DNA from: an uncultured Enterorhabdus sp.
GTDB taxonomy: Bacteria; Actinomycetota; Coriobacteriia; Coriobacteriales; Eggerthellaceae
Direction of reading: 5' to 3'
DNA length: 64,000 bases
Assembly (NCBI GenBank): GCA_947649205.1
Contig: CANSQM010000002.1
Location: 62,001-126,000, forward strand
The notes under the pieces were generated by a model. It worked only from the letters and a program-made list of their open reading frames with translations, did no database searches and was not told the origin of the DNA. Numbering within the stretch: the first letter of the stretch is position 1; each line of letters begins with the position of its first letter. Shown here in pieces: positions 51,533 to 60,960 of the stretch. Both the position numbers and the translations under genes were made by a program.

Positions 51533-52816
51533 TTATTCCTCCACGCGGATGACCGAGGGGGTATCCAGCACCACGTTGTCCAGGGAGAGGGCCTCTTCCA
51601 AGGCCTCGCGGATATCGCGCTCGCTGCAGCGGTGCGTGACCACCACCTGGTCCACCCGCTCGGCGCCCGAGCGGCCGCGCTGCACGATGGACTTCACCGA
51701 GATGTTGTGACGGGCGAACACGCCGGCCATGGTCTCCAGAACGCCGGGGCGGTCGGTCACGGAGAAGCGCAGGTAGTAGCGCATGACGAGCTCGTCCATG
51801 GGAAGGATCGGCAGCTCGTCGGTGCAGGTGCAGCCCACGATGGGAGCCACGCCCTGCTGCACGTGACGGGCCACTTCCAGCACGTCTCCCATAACGGCGC
51901 TGGCCGCAGCACCAGCACCGGCCCCTTCGCCGAAGAACATGGTCTCGCCCACGAAATCGCCCACCACGTAGATGGCGTTGAACACGCCGTTCACCGTGGC
52001 CAGCTGATGGTTGGCGGGGATCATGGTGGGGTGCACGCGCACGTCGATGCCGCCCTCGCGGCGGTGGGCGATGGCCAGCAGCTTGATGACGTAGCCCATG
52101 TCGCGGGCCGCCTCAATGTCCACAGGCGAGATGTTGGTGATGCCGTCGGTGAACACATCGTCCAAGGTCACGCGCGAGTTGAAGGCGATGGAGGCCAGGA
52201 TGGCGATCTTGGCAGCCGCGTCGAACCCGCCTACGTCGGCCGTAGGATCGGCCTCGGCGAAGCCCTTCTGCTGGGCCTCGGCCAGCGCATCCTCGTAGGA
52301 CAGGCCGTTGTCGGCCATGCGGGTGAGCATGTAGTTGGTGGTGCCGTTCACGATGCCCATGACCGAGGTGATCTCATTGGCGATGAGCGAGTGCTTCAGC
52401 GGATCGATGATGGGAATGCCGCCGCCCACCGACGCCTCGAAGGCCAGCTCCTTGCCCGCGGCGGCCGCGGCGTCCATGACTTCCTTGCCATGGGTGGCCA
52501 TGAGCGCCTTGTTGGCCGTGACCACGTTCTTCCCCGCCGCCAGCGCGTTCAGCACCACAGTGCGGGCGATGGTGGTGCCGCCGATGAGCTCCACCACGAT
52601 ATCGATCTCGGGATCGTTGATGATGTTGTTGAAGTTGTCGGTGAACAGGTGCCCCACGCCATGGGCCTCGGCCTCGGCAGAAGACAGCGAGCACACGCGC
52701 ACCAGCTCCAGGTCGATGCCGAAATGGCGGCGGAACGCGTCGCCGTGCTTCAAAATGATATCAATGCAGCCGCCACCCACGGTGCCGGTGCCCACCAAGC
52801 CGATCTTAACTGCCAT
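51533..52816 (-). CDS. hom: Homoserine dehydrogenase
   Basis: This enzyme reduces aspartate semialdehyde to homoserine, the precursor of methionine and threonine. The 427-residue protein has the NAD(P) loop GLVGTGTVGGGCI, TANKALMATHGKEV, EASVGGGIPIIDPLKHSL and the catalytic Lys region YEDALAEAQQKGFAEADPT. A C-terminal ACT domain (FSVTDRPGVLETMAGVFAR) provides threonine feedback. It supplies homoserine to the metA-metY route at 23-25 kb. The upstream gap carries repeated complementary segments. Confidence 0.96.
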   Translation of the reverse strand: MAVKIGLVGTGTVGGGCIDIILKHGDAFRRHFGIDLELVRVCSLSSAEAEAHGVGHLFTDNFNNIINDPEIDIVVELIGGTTIARTVVLNALAAGKNVVTANKALMATHGKEVMDAAAAAGKELAFEASVGGGIPIIDPLKHSLIANEITSVMGIVNGTTNYMLTRMADNGLSYEDALAEAQQKGFAEADPTADVGGFDAAAKIAILASIAFNSRVTLDDVFTDGITNISPVDIEAARDMGYVIKLLAIAHRREGGIDVRVHPTMIPANHQLATVNGVFNAIYVVGDFVGETMFFGEGAGAGAAASAVMGDVLEVARHVQQGVAPIVGCTCTDELPILPMDELVMRYYLRFSVTDRPGVLETMAGVFARHNISVKSIVQRGRSGAERVDQVVVTHRCSERDIREALEEALSLDNVVLDTPSVIRVEE

Positions 52817-52960
52817 ACTGCGTCCTCTCCCGAGCGCGAAGTCTTGCGAATGGGACGATTATACGGGCAAAAGCCGCACCCCCGCCCGCAAAGCGGGGAA
52901 AGGCCTACCCAACCCCGCGAAACCCACCGGCCCCGTACGCGGCCGCCCGATCGCGGCCCG

Positions 52961-53058
52961 TTCGCTTCCGCTCTGGATAATTAGCGGAAGTGAAACTAAT
53001 TTCGCTTCCGCTATGCAAAAGGAACGGAAGCGAAACCCGGTTCGCTTCCGTTCCTTTT
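52961..53058 (-). promoter_or_regulatory. Five-segment complementary leader upstream of hom, including a strong terminator
   Basis: Segments TTCGCTTCCG and their complements alternate five times. The last pair forms a perfect 18-bp stem (53017-53034 with 53041-53058, loop ACCCGG) flanked by A- and T-runs, a bidirectional terminator that ends the MoaE-like gene's transcript. Upstream segments can pair with each other or with terminator arms, so alternative folds exist. Confidence 0.7.
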
Positions 53059-53102
53059 TACGGGATAGATCGTTGGCAGGGATCGCCGACGGAGCCGCAT
53101 GG

Positions 53103-53501
53103 CTACGCCGCGAAGATTTCCTTTTCCACGACGAGGTTGTTCTTAATGTGGCCGACGAGTTTCTGGAGAGCGTCGATGCAGTTGGGGCGAATGTCGGCGC
53201 CGATGAGCACGTACATGAGCGAATCGCCCACCTCGCAGCGGCCCTCGTTGAGCCAGGTGCGCACGTAGTACACGCCGGGCCAGGTGAGCGCCTCGGCCTC
53301 GGCAGCGGCCAGGCCTTCCGCGTCGTAGGAGAACTCCACGGCCACCACCTCGCCAAGGCCCTCCACGCCCTCGCGCACCTGCTGCTTCGGCGTGATGCGC
53401 ACCACGCCGTTATGGGTGAGGAACATGCCGCACTGGGCCGCCACCGGATCGGCCTTGGCCTCGGCCAGCCACTGGTCCACCGAAGGTTCTGTCTTCGCCA
53501 T
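53103..53501 (-). CDS. moaE: MoaE-like molybdopterin synthase large-subunit family protein
   Basis: The protein has 132 residues: MFLTHNGVVRITPKQQVREG, then EFSYDAEGLAAAEAEAL, GVYYVRTWLNEGRCEVGDSL and RPNCIDALQKLVGHIKNN, with an Ile/Lys/Glu ending. These match the MoaE fold (HxGxVR and the late KNN...E segment). MoaE inserts sulfur into precursor Z with MoaD; no moaD is adjacent. The gene is consistent with the molybdoenzyme at 27-30 kb. Confidence 0.8.
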   Translation of the reverse strand: MAKTEPSVDQWLAEAKADPVAAQCGMFLTHNGVVRITPKQQVREGVEGLGEVVAVEFSYDAEGLAAAEAEALTWPGVYYVRTWLNEGRCEVGDSLMYVLIGADIRPNCIDALQKLVGHIKNNLVVEKEIFAA

Positions 53502-53750
53502 GTCGCGTCCTTTCGCCGCGGCCGCGCCGCACCGAGCAACGGGGCCATATTATTCACTGGCGAGAATATACCACAGCCACCGTGTCGCGCTCGTGCCGCA
53601 GCCACGAATTTCCGCACCATTCGTTCCGAATTCTCATACGGACACCCACGGAATTTGCCCGCCGGAAATAAACCCTTGCTACCATGGGCGCGCACGGGGA
53701 ATCCACACGCGAGCCCGCGGGCCGCGTTTACCAGAAGAAAGGATGGGGAA

Positions 53751-55106
53751 ATGGCCCTGCCTGCCTCCGACTTGACCAAGAAGCCCGACCTGCGCACCAC
53801 CATGGAGCTGGGCGCCGTACTGCCCGAGACCGCCGAAGTGCGCGACGACCACCTGTTCATCGGCGGCGTCGACATGGTTCAGCTAGCCCGCGAAGAGGGC
53901 ACTGCGCTCTACGTGTTCGACGAGGCCGACCTGCGCCACCGCATGGAAACCTACCGCGAGGCCTTCCGCAGCCGCTACGAGAACTCCGACGTCATTTACG
54001 CCTCGAAGGCCTTCCTCAACAAGGAAGTGGTGCGCATCGCCCAGGCCGAGGGGCTGTGCCTGGACGTGTCCGGCGGCGGCGAGCTGGCCTGCGCCCTTTC
54101 GGTGGGCTTCCCCGCCGAGCGCGTGTTCGTGCACGGGAACAACAAGACGCCGCGCGAGCTGGAAGAGGCCATCGCCGCGGGCGTGGGCCGCATCGTGGTG
54201 GACAGCCGCATCGAGCTGGCCCGCGTGAACGAGATCGCCGGCCGCCTTGGCGTGGTGCAGGACATCTACATGCGCATCACCCCCGGCGTGGAAGCCGATA
54301 CCCACGAGTACATCCGCACCGGCTGCGAGGATTCCAAGTTCGGCTTCACCATGCGCGAGGACTTCGCCTTCACGTGCGTCGCCGACGTGCTGGCGGCGGA
54401 AAATGTGCGGCTTGTGGGCCTGCACTGCCATATCGGCTCGCAGATCTTCGCCCTGCACTCCTTCCGCGAGGCCGCGGCGGTCATGGTTGAGTTCATGGCC
54501 CGCATCCGCGACACCTACGGCCACGAGATCGCCGAGCTGGATCTGGGCGGCGGCCTCGGCATCGCCTACCTGGCCGATGACGCCCCCTCCTCCATCGACG
54601 ACTTCGCCGAGGTCACCTGCACCGCCGTGCGCGACCTGTGCGAGCGCCACGGCCTGGCGCTGCCCCGCCTGCTGGTGGAACCGGGCCGCAGCCTGGTGGC
54701 CAACGCCGGCGTGACCCTGTACACCGTGGGCATCTTGAAGACGCTGCCAGGCATCCGCAAATACGTGGCCATCGACGGCGGCATGTCCGACAACATCCGC
54801 ACGGCCCTGTACCACGCCGACTACGAGCCCACCATCGCCAATAAGGCTGGCCAACCGCGCACCGAGATCGTCACCTTGTGCGGCAAGCACTGCGAGAGCG
54901 GCGACGCCGTAGTGGTGGACATGCCGCTGCAGAAGGCCGATGTGGGCGACATCGTCTGCGTCTTCGGCACCGGCGCCTACAACATGACCATGGCCAGCAA
55001 CTACAACGGCCAGCCGCGCCCCGCCGTGGTGTTCGTGCGCGACGGTGAGGCCCGCGTGGTCACCCGCCGCGAAACCTACGACGACCTCTACCAGCGCGAC
55101 CTGTAA
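53751..55106 (+). CDS. lysA: Diaminopimelate decarboxylase
   Basis: This PLP enzyme makes lysine from meso-diaminopimelate. The 451-residue protein has the PLP lysine in VIYASKAFLNKEV, HGNNKTPRELEEAI, CHIGSQIF, ELDLGGGLGIAY and the C-terminal CGKHCESGD with the active-site Cys and GAYNMTMASNYN. ATG 53751 has AAAGGATGGGG upstream; the frame is open much further upstream, but the family starts here. No lysine riboswitch fold was recognised in the 249-bp gap before it. Confidence 0.96.
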   Translation: MALPASDLTKKPDLRTTMELGAVLPETAEVRDDHLFIGGVDMVQLAREEGTALYVFDEADLRHRMETYREAFRSRYENSDVIYASKAFLNKEVVRIAQAEGLCLDVSGGGELACALSVGFPAERVFVHGNNKTPRELEEAIAAGVGRIVVDSRIELARVNEIAGRLGVVQDIYMRITPGVEADTHEYIRTGCEDSKFGFTMREDFAFTCVADVLAAENVRLVGLHCHIGSQIFALHSFREAAAVMVEFMARIRDTYGHEIAELDLGGGLGIAYLADDAPSSIDDFAEVTCTAVRDLCERHGLALPRLLVEPGRSLVANAGVTLYTVGILKTLPGIRKYVAIDGGMSDNIRTALYHADYEPTIANKAGQPRTEIVTLCGKHCESGDAVVVDMPLQKADVGDIVCVFGTGAYNMTMASNYNGQPRPAVVFVRDGEARVVTRRETYDDLYQRDL

Positions 55107-55134
55107 GGACCGAGCGCAGTTCCTGTCCCACAGA

Positions 55135-55165
55135 CGGGCGACCTTCGGGCCGCCCTTTTCTTTTC
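55135..55165 (+). terminator. Terminator of lysA
   Basis: GGGCG(A)CC TTCG GG(C)CGCCC stem followed by TTTTCTTTT. Confidence 0.85.
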
Positions 55166-55349
55166 GGTTCCGTAGCAAAGGGTTCGCAGGTCAGTAATGG
55201 GAAGAACCTTCGCCACCTTCTGCGATCCGCGGCCGCTAAAGTGGGAATCCGATGCGATCATCGCGCCCTCGGCGCGTTCTCGCGGCAGTCCGCGCCCTGG
55301 GTGGCGCCCACCGCTGCGTCCCACCAGCGAAAAGGATCGAGGCAGTCTC

Positions 55350-55850
55350 ATGAACGCCATCTTCAAACGGAGCAGCGTGCGGCAATTCACCGACGAACCC
55401 GTGGCCATTGACGACATCGAGCGGCTTATGCGCGCCGCCATGGCCGCCCCTTCGGCGGGCAACCAGCAACCCTGGGAGTTCTATCTCGCCCGCGACGAGA
55501 CCACCCGCATGGCCCTGGCCGCCACGAGCCCCTATGCCGCACCCGCGAAGCTCGCTCCCTGCGTCATCGCCGCTTGTACGCGCACCGACGGCCTGCGCTT
55601 CGCCCCCTGCGCGCCTCTCGACATGAGCGCCGCCGTGGAGAACATCCTGCTGGAAGCGGCCAATATTGGTCTAGGCGCGGTCTGGCTCGGCGTGGCCCCC
55701 GACCGCGACCGCATGGCCGCCGTAGCCGTGGCCCTGGGCAGCCCCCGGGGCGCGGAGCCTTTCGCCCTCGTCGCCGTGGGACACCCCACCCATCGCCCGG
55801 AGCCCAAAGGCCCTAGCCGCTACGACGAGACCCGCGTCCACTGGATTTAG
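55350..55850 (+). CDS. Nitroreductase-family flavoprotein
   Basis: The protein has 166 residues. RSSVRQFTDEPVAIDDIERL and AAPSAGNQQPWEFYL are the FMN-binding opening of the family, and NIGLGAVWLGVAPD the later signature. It is of the short type. ATG 55350 has GATCGAGG upstream. The last 24 bases of the gene plus one recur exactly at 59273-59297, downstream of the flavoprotein/LuxR module. Natural substrate unknown. Confidence 0.9.
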   Translation: MNAIFKRSSVRQFTDEPVAIDDIERLMRAAMAAPSAGNQQPWEFYLARDETTRMALAATSPYAAPAKLAPCVIAACTRTDGLRFAPCAPLDMSAAVENILLEAANIGLGAVWLGVAPDRDRMAAVAVALGSPRGAEPFALVAVGHPTHRPEPKGPSRYDETRVHWI

Positions 55851-55851
55851 G
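55827..55851 (+). repeat. 25-bp direct repeat, copy 1 (3' end of the nitroreductase gene)
   Basis: Exact match to 59273-59297. It begins GAGACCCGCGTCC and ends GGATTTAGG, including the nitroreductase stop codon. Confidence 0.97.
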
Positions 55852-55898
55852 GAAGGACGCCCCCGGGGAGGAAGAGAGCGTCCTTCACGACCGCCGGT

Positions 55899-57542
55899 CT
55901 ACGCCCAGTCTTCGAGCGTAGCCGCATCTTTCGCCGCAATATACCCGAACACCTTGGTAGCGCCGATGGAGCCGCCGGCTCCAGGGTACACGCGGCCGGG
56001 AGCGCCGATGGCGGCGGCGTTGCTCGTCGCGTACAAGCGCGGCACGATGTCACCGAGCGTGCTCAGCACTTGGGCCTTCTCATTGACCTTGATGCCGCCA
56101 TGGGTGCCGTTGTAGAACTGCGTGCACTTCACCGCGTAGTAGGGGCCCTCTCCGAGCGGCGCGATGCCCATGCGGCCGTACTCGGTGTCGACGCCACCGT
56201 TCGCAGCATCGCTGTTCCAGCGATCGAAGGCCACCTGCAGATTGCGCCCATCGATACCGGAATTCTCGGCAAGCTCGGCGATGGTGTCACCCCGCGTCAG
56301 CCAACTCGGCAGAGGATCGAGCGTGTCGAATTGGGATGCCGCCGCTCCAGCCGCATCGAAGATAGCGAAGCTGTAGGGCAGGTACCGGTGCTGGAAATCG
56401 CCGTGGGCGTCCAGGCCCGCCCACGCATCCATAGACGAGTAGGTTCCCGGCTCCGCATAGAACCGCTGCCCCATACGGCTCACGACGAAATAGGTAGCGT
56501 CGAAGCCAATGCGGCGCCCCTGGAAATACGTGTCATGGAAATCGCCGGCCGAGGCATTGATGGGCAGCGGCACCGAACCGCTCTCGATTTCGTCATAGGC
56601 GTAGATCTCGACGGGACAGGCCCACCCTTGGGTAACCATGCCGCAATCGGCACCCACCGCCTGGGCCATCCTGAAGCCATCGCCCGTGCAGGTGTCGTTT
56701 TGGAAGGTGTAGGGCGTCGTATGGGGAAGGTACTGTTTGCACAGCTCCCGGTCCCAATCGAAACTGCCCGTGCCAATAATGACGGCCTTGCGTGCCTTAA
56801 TGGCAATGTCCGCCGCCCCATCGTTGGCTATGACACCTAGTACTTCCTGACGCCCGTCCTCCATGGGCCGAGCGACCAGCCGCACCGCCGGGGTCCCCGT
56901 AAGCAGCGTGCCGCCCAGAGCCTCGAAGGCCTCTATCTCGGGTACCGTGAAGTTGCCACCCGTCGACTTGGTGGGATCGTCGGCGTTGGGCACATTGAGG
57001 CTGCGCATGTTCGACGAGGCGCCGGGCCAATCAGGCTGCAAGTCCTTACGCTCGGCCACCTGCCAATTCGCCCCCGTCTTCTCAATGAGGAAGTCGATCA
57101 TCTCGGCACCGTTGTCCAGATAGGCGTCGATCATGGCCTCCGTGACGTAGTCGTCGACGTTACAGCGCATCATGTATTCCTTCGCAGCCGCTCTGTCGTC
57201 ATCGACCAAGGACGAGCAGCAGATATAGCATTTGCCTCCGGAAAATGCCGTGGTGCCACCTGCCATCGGCGCCTTCTCCAGCACGATAGTCTCAAGGCCA
57301 TCGGCGGCTGCCTTCACGGCAGCCGAGAGCACCGTGCCGCTTCCGAGGATCACCACGTCGGCTTCCCGATCCCATGCCTCAGGCACGCCGGCCACCATCG
57401 GGGTGCCCGTCCCGCTCAGTCCATCGGAGGATCCGGAATCCGTCGCCGAGCATCCGGCAAGCCCGAGGACCCCTAAAGATGCGACGCCCAAGGCAGTCGC
57501 CCCCAGAAAACCCCGTCGATCCATGTTGCATCCGCTCTTCAT
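55899..57542 (-). CDS. Tat-exported FAD-dependent reductase (fumarate-reductase flavoprotein-like)
   Basis: The protein has 547 residues. A twin-arginine/lipobox signal (DRRGFLGATALGV then LGLAGCS) predicts an exported, lipid-anchored enzyme. FAD binding is at DVVILGSGTVLSAAVKAAAD and LEKAPMAGGTTAFSGG, with the C-terminal GGIKVNEKAQVL and YPGAGGSIGATKVFGYIAAK. It belongs to the FAD_binding_2 group with fumarate and urocanate reductases. Many related gut proteins reduce dietary or drug alkenes; the substrate is unknown. It is divergent from a membrane LuxR regulator. Confidence 0.9.
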   Translation of the reverse strand: MKSGCNMDRRGFLGATALGVASLGVLGLAGCSATDSGSSDGLSGTGTPMVAGVPEAWDREADVVILGSGTVLSAAVKAAADGLETIVLEKAPMAGGTTAFSGGKCYICCSSLVDDDRAAAKEYMMRCNVDDYVTEAMIDAYLDNGAEMIDFLIEKTGANWQVAERKDLQPDWPGASSNMRSLNVPNADDPTKSTGGNFTVPEIEAFEALGGTLLTGTPAVRLVARPMEDGRQEVLGVIANDGAADIAIKARKAVIIGTGSFDWDRELCKQYLPHTTPYTFQNDTCTGDGFRMAQAVGADCGMVTQGWACPVEIYAYDEIESGSVPLPINASAGDFHDTYFQGRRIGFDATYFVVSRMGQRFYAEPGTYSSMDAWAGLDAHGDFQHRYLPYSFAIFDAAGAAASQFDTLDPLPSWLTRGDTIAELAENSGIDGRNLQVAFDRWNSDAANGGVDTEYGRMGIAPLGEGPYYAVKCTQFYNGTHGGIKVNEKAQVLSTLGDIVPRLYATSNAAAIGAPGRVYPGAGGSIGATKVFGYIAAKDAATLEDWA

Positions 57543-57791
57543 ATTCCTCTCCTTCTCACAACGATCTCACTGGTCGCGCCCTCAACGTTGCTGCGATCTG
57601 CCATGGGCGTCCGTAGAGCCGAGAGACATCCAGGGCCATCCATGGCCACCCTCGAAGCACCGAGAGCGCGATATGTATAATAGGAAGAGCGGCACGGAAT
57701 CGGCATCGTCCGAAATGGCGGTAACTCCATTTTGACGAGCCATTTCGATAATTTGCACCATTATGGTGGAGAACATGGGAGGGAATGCACG
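57543..57791. promoter_or_regulatory. Divergent control region of the flavoprotein/LuxR pair
   Basis: It contains TATAAT at 57676-57681 on the plus strand, a perfect inverted repeat CGAAATGGC (57711-57719) and GCCATTTCG (57739-57747), and a CACCAT-T-ATGGTG palindrome at 57757-57769. The inverted repeat is a candidate LuxR-type operator in the regulator's leader. Confidence 0.55.
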
Positions 57792-59273
57792 ATGGCCCGG
57801 GAAGTCACCCTACGGCAGCTGCTGGGAGGCGTACTGCGAAAGCAACGAAAAGCGCTCATTGCATCTGCCTGTTATGGCGTTTGGCTGTTTTCTATCCTCT
57901 TCAACAACATGTTCTTCGAGGGCGGCTCCGTCTTGATCGCTATCAGCGCCTATGGATGGGGAATCGTCATCAGCCTCGCTCTGCTCGGAGTCGCGCAGCT
58001 TGTATCATCCCGCTCTCAAAAACCGTTGTCGCCGAAGGCCCTGGTCATTGCATCTCTTGCCACGGCCCTCGGTTTCTGCGCCGTCGAGGCCGCTTGCTTC
58101 GCGCATCTGATTGATTCTGGCCTGGGAGCGGCACTGGCCATCATCGCTGCCGCGACAAGCCTCACTGCGGGAATGGCCGCTGCCTTCGCGCTTCTCGCTC
58201 CCTTATCCCTTGAAGAGCGCCTTGGCATGCTCATCCTCGGCCTGACCGCGGCCGGCCTGCTTTTTCTCGGAACACTCCTCGCGCCTTTCCGGGTCTTTCG
58301 ACTTGTCCTGATCGCCACCATCCTCATCGTCGGCCTCGGGGCCAGCGCAACAGAGAGCGGATACGACTCCCGAAACCGTCAAGAGGACTACCGCTTTGAC
58401 GCCCGTTCGCGAAGGGGCCTCATCCTCCTGCTCGCCGGCGGAGGCTTCCTCTGCTCCTACGAGCTGAACACAATGCAAAAGACCACGCATTTCGTGCAAG
58501 ACATATTCGGTCAAGCTGCAATCGGGGGCACCGCCGCGGCCTCGCTCTTGGCCGTGACCCTGCTCATCGTGCTGCTCTGCCTCATCTTGCGCGAGCTCAG
58601 ACGACCGCAACGCGCCATTGCGGCCATCGCCTTCGCCCTCATCCTGATGGCCATCTATTACTGTCTCCCCATTATGGAGAATCAGACTTTTCCCATTTCG
58701 TTCATCCTCATTCTTGCGCTGGGCAGCTCTTTTCTCGTCGGCGCCCTTCTCCTTTTCCTCGAAGGCCGACGAAGAAAAGATTGGCTCGTCGAAAAATCGC
58801 TCTCCCCGATAGGGGCCTGGGGCATCGTCCAGGCAGGTGCCCTCGGAGGCGCTACGCTCGCCTACTGGATCATGGAGAGTTTCAGCGCCGGGTCCCCAGT
58901 CGGCAAAATACTCTCTTTTCTGCCCTCCCTGACCATCTTCGCCATCCTCGGATGCTTTCTGTTCTATTGGAAGGACTTGCGGTCGCTGACCCAAGAGGCG
59001 CCCGACCTCGCATCACCGCCCCTACGAGATCTCGATACGTCCCGCATGGAAGATCGCTGTCAGTTTTTCTCCCAACAGTTCAAACTTACCCGGCGCGAGA
59101 GCGAGGTATTGCGGCTCGTCTCACAGGGACGGAATATTCCCGGCATAGCCGAAGCGCTCACGGTGTCCCAGGCCACGGCGAAGTCGCACCTGCTCCACAT
59201 CTACAAGAAGGCATCTGTCTCCTCGCGCCAAGAGCTCATCGATCTCCTCTACGCCAACGAGGGCGACCGATAG
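57792..59273 (+). CDS. Polytopic membrane LuxR-family regulator
   Basis: The protein has 493 residues. About twelve hydrophobic helices (residues 25-400) precede a cytoplasmic LuxR domain: FKLTRRESEVLRLVSQGRN, IPGIAEALTVSQATAKSHLL. This MFS-like-sensor plus LuxR architecture is characteristic of Eggerthellaceae and is usually next to Tat flavoproteins or molybdoenzymes that it controls. ATG 57792 has GGGAGGG upstream; a longer TTG start at 57732 has none. The stop abuts the 25-bp direct repeat. Confidence 0.92.
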   Translation: MAREVTLRQLLGGVLRKQRKALIASACYGVWLFSILFNNMFFEGGSVLIAISAYGWGIVISLALLGVAQLVSSRSQKPLSPKALVIASLATALGFCAVEAACFAHLIDSGLGAALAIIAAATSLTAGMAAAFALLAPLSLEERLGMLILGLTAAGLLFLGTLLAPFRVFRLVLIATILIVGLGASATESGYDSRNRQEDYRFDARSRRGLILLLAGGGFLCSYELNTMQKTTHFVQDIFGQAAIGGTAAASLLAVTLLIVLLCLILRELRRPQRAIAAIAFALILMAIYYCLPIMENQTFPISFILILALGSSFLVGALLLFLEGRRRKDWLVEKSLSPIGAWGIVQAGALGGATLAYWIMESFSAGSPVGKILSFLPSLTIFAILGCFLFYWKDLRSLTQEAPDLASPPLRDLDTSRMEDRCQFFSQQFKLTRRESEVLRLVSQGRNIPGIAEALTVSQATAKSHLLHIYKKASVSSRQELIDLLYANEGDR

Positions 59274-59297
59274 AGACCCGCGTCCACTGGATTTAGG
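59273..59297 (+). repeat. 25-bp direct repeat, copy 2
   Basis: Exact copy of 55827-55851. It starts on the last base of the LuxR stop codon and ends just before the stop of the convergent DUF2974 gene. Confidence 0.97.
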
Positions 59298-59298
59298 A

Positions 59299-60756
59299 CT
59301 ATTTCTTACTTGCGCGGCGGGCGTTGTTGCGGGCGGCGGTGACGTCGCTGAAGGCGCGGGTGAGACCGCGCAGGGCGTTGAGCATGGTGGTGCGGTCGGC
59401 CATGGGAGCCCGCATGACGCCGTCCCGCAGAATGGCCCACTCCCGTCCGCCGGCGAATAGCTGGGCCGCATCGGTGATGCCCGCGGCCTTCAAGGCGCTG
59501 AACAGGGCGTTCACCATGCGCTCGCGATCTTCCCCGTCCATGGAGGCAAGCCATGCCGCCAGCGCCTCGGCCCGACGCTCCGTGCGCTCGGGCAGCGCGC
59601 CTACCGTGGCGAAGTCAACGCCGCCCTCGGCCACAACCCAGCGGTACACCGTGTGCTGCTCGAAGCCCCGCCCTGTGGCCCGCACCACCTCCGTGGGCAT
59701 CAGGGACTCCATGAGAATGCCCACCATGGAATCTTCCGGCACCTGCTTGGTCATGCGGCCCGCCAACGGCTCGTAGTCGGCCGCCGTGAAGGTGCCGGGC
59801 ATGAACCCGGGGCCGTCGTGGTTGTACAGGCGGGCAATGCGCTCCTGCACCGCCGGCGATGCCTTCAGCGCCGCATATTCAGCCAGGTTGCCGCCCTTGG
59901 AATGGCCGCCCACGATGAGCCGTTCGGGCAACCGGCGGTCGGCGGCCACGGCCTCCAGATAGCGCACGGCCAAATCCTGGGCCGGCACCGGCACCATGTA
60001 GGCCATGTTGAAATCCTCGCGCCACCCAGTGAGCGTCGTGTCGGTGCCTCGGTACCCCACGTAGGTGAACTGCCCCGGGCACACGAAGGTCGTAGCGGCG
60101 AACTGCATGTCGAGGGCCTCATCGAAGGCGGCCTCGTGGTCGTAGATGAGCAGCTCGCGAAAGCGGGGGCTTGCGGCCATCCAAAACAGCTGCTGGACCA
60201 TCGAGGTCGCGTGCATGCCCGAGAACATCGTGGGGAACAGCTCGGCCCACAGCAGATCGGTGAAGCGAATGGGCTTCGTGGGAGCTCCGGCATCTTGGGC
60301 ATCCTCGGCCCGATCCAACGTTTCGGCCTTCGTGGCGCCCGGGATGGCCGCAACGCCATCGCCGGCCGCAGCCGTCTGGGTCGCCGCCCGCACCAAGCCG
60401 CCAGCCCCGACGCTCGCTGCAGCCGCCGCCTCGTTGGCCGCCGCAGCACCACCCGCCGCGCCTCCGGCAGTCGCCCCAGCTCCATCGCCGGTCGCGGCGC
60501 TGCCGGCCCCACCGCGCTCTCGCGGCCCCCGCGGCCCGTGGCCCCGGTGGCGCAAGCGCTCAAGCAGCGCCGTCAATCGATGGCGACCCCGTGGCGCGGC
60601 TCCATCCTCTTCCGGCGCCGGCGCCAGCATGCGGGGCATCACCCCCTCGCCCCGGGCCATGCAGAACTGGGCGAGCAGCGCCGAATCCACCGCATTGAAA
60701 GGCTCCTCGGCAAAGGAGGCCCGTTGGGTTTCCAAATATGTGAGCACATCGTTCAT
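59299..60756 (-). CDS. DUF2974 (Mbeg1-like) alpha/beta-hydrolase
   Basis: The protein has 485 residues. An Ala/Gly-rich low-complexity region at about 80-150 separates the N-terminus from a hydrolase domain with YVGYRGTDTTLTGWREDF and the nucleophile elbow VGGHSKGGNLAEYAA; GPGFMPG follows. These match the DUF2974/Mbeg1 lipase-like family. No signal peptide, so probably cytoplasmic. ATG 60754-60756 (NDVLTYLETQ) was chosen over a longer frame because family members begin there. Confidence 0.85.
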   Translation of the reverse strand: MNDVLTYLETQRASFAEEPFNAVDSALLAQFCMARGEGVMPRMLAPAPEEDGAAPRGRHRLTALLERLRHRGHGPRGPRERGGAGSAATGDGAGATAGGAAGGAAAANEAAAAASVGAGGLVRAATQTAAAGDGVAAIPGATKAETLDRAEDAQDAGAPTKPIRFTDLLWAELFPTMFSGMHATSMVQQLFWMAASPRFRELLIYDHEAAFDEALDMQFAATTFVCPGQFTYVGYRGTDTTLTGWREDFNMAYMVPVPAQDLAVRYLEAVAADRRLPERLIVGGHSKGGNLAEYAALKASPAVQERIARLYNHDGPGFMPGTFTAADYEPLAGRMTKQVPEDSMVGILMESLMPTEVVRATGRGFEQHTVYRWVVAEGGVDFATVGALPERTERRAEALAAWLASMDGEDRERMVNALFSALKAAGITDAAQLFAGGREWAILRDGVMRAPMADRTTMLNALRGLTRAFSDVTAARNNARRASKK

Positions 60757-60960
60757 GGTTGCATTATGCCCCACTTCCCCGCCGGGCGCACGGTTTCCTC
60801 CCCCGCCAGACACAAAGCCGTTGCCAAAGCCAACAACGCCCACCATGACCTTCGTCCTCACCTTCCGCTACAATGGCTCCTGCAATTTCGTTCAAACGCA
60901 CGGACGCGACGGAACACGGCCCCGGCCCGGGCCGCCGCGCCCCCAGTCCAAGGAGAACCC

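Noticed and set aside
52335-53750. Upstream 470-codon extension of the lysA frame
   Set aside because: It runs antisense through hom and the MoaE-like gene; the family start and ribosome site are at 53751.
53502-53750. Lysine riboswitch upstream of lysA
   Set aside because: No recognisable five-helix lysine aptamer or terminator switch in the 249-bp gap.
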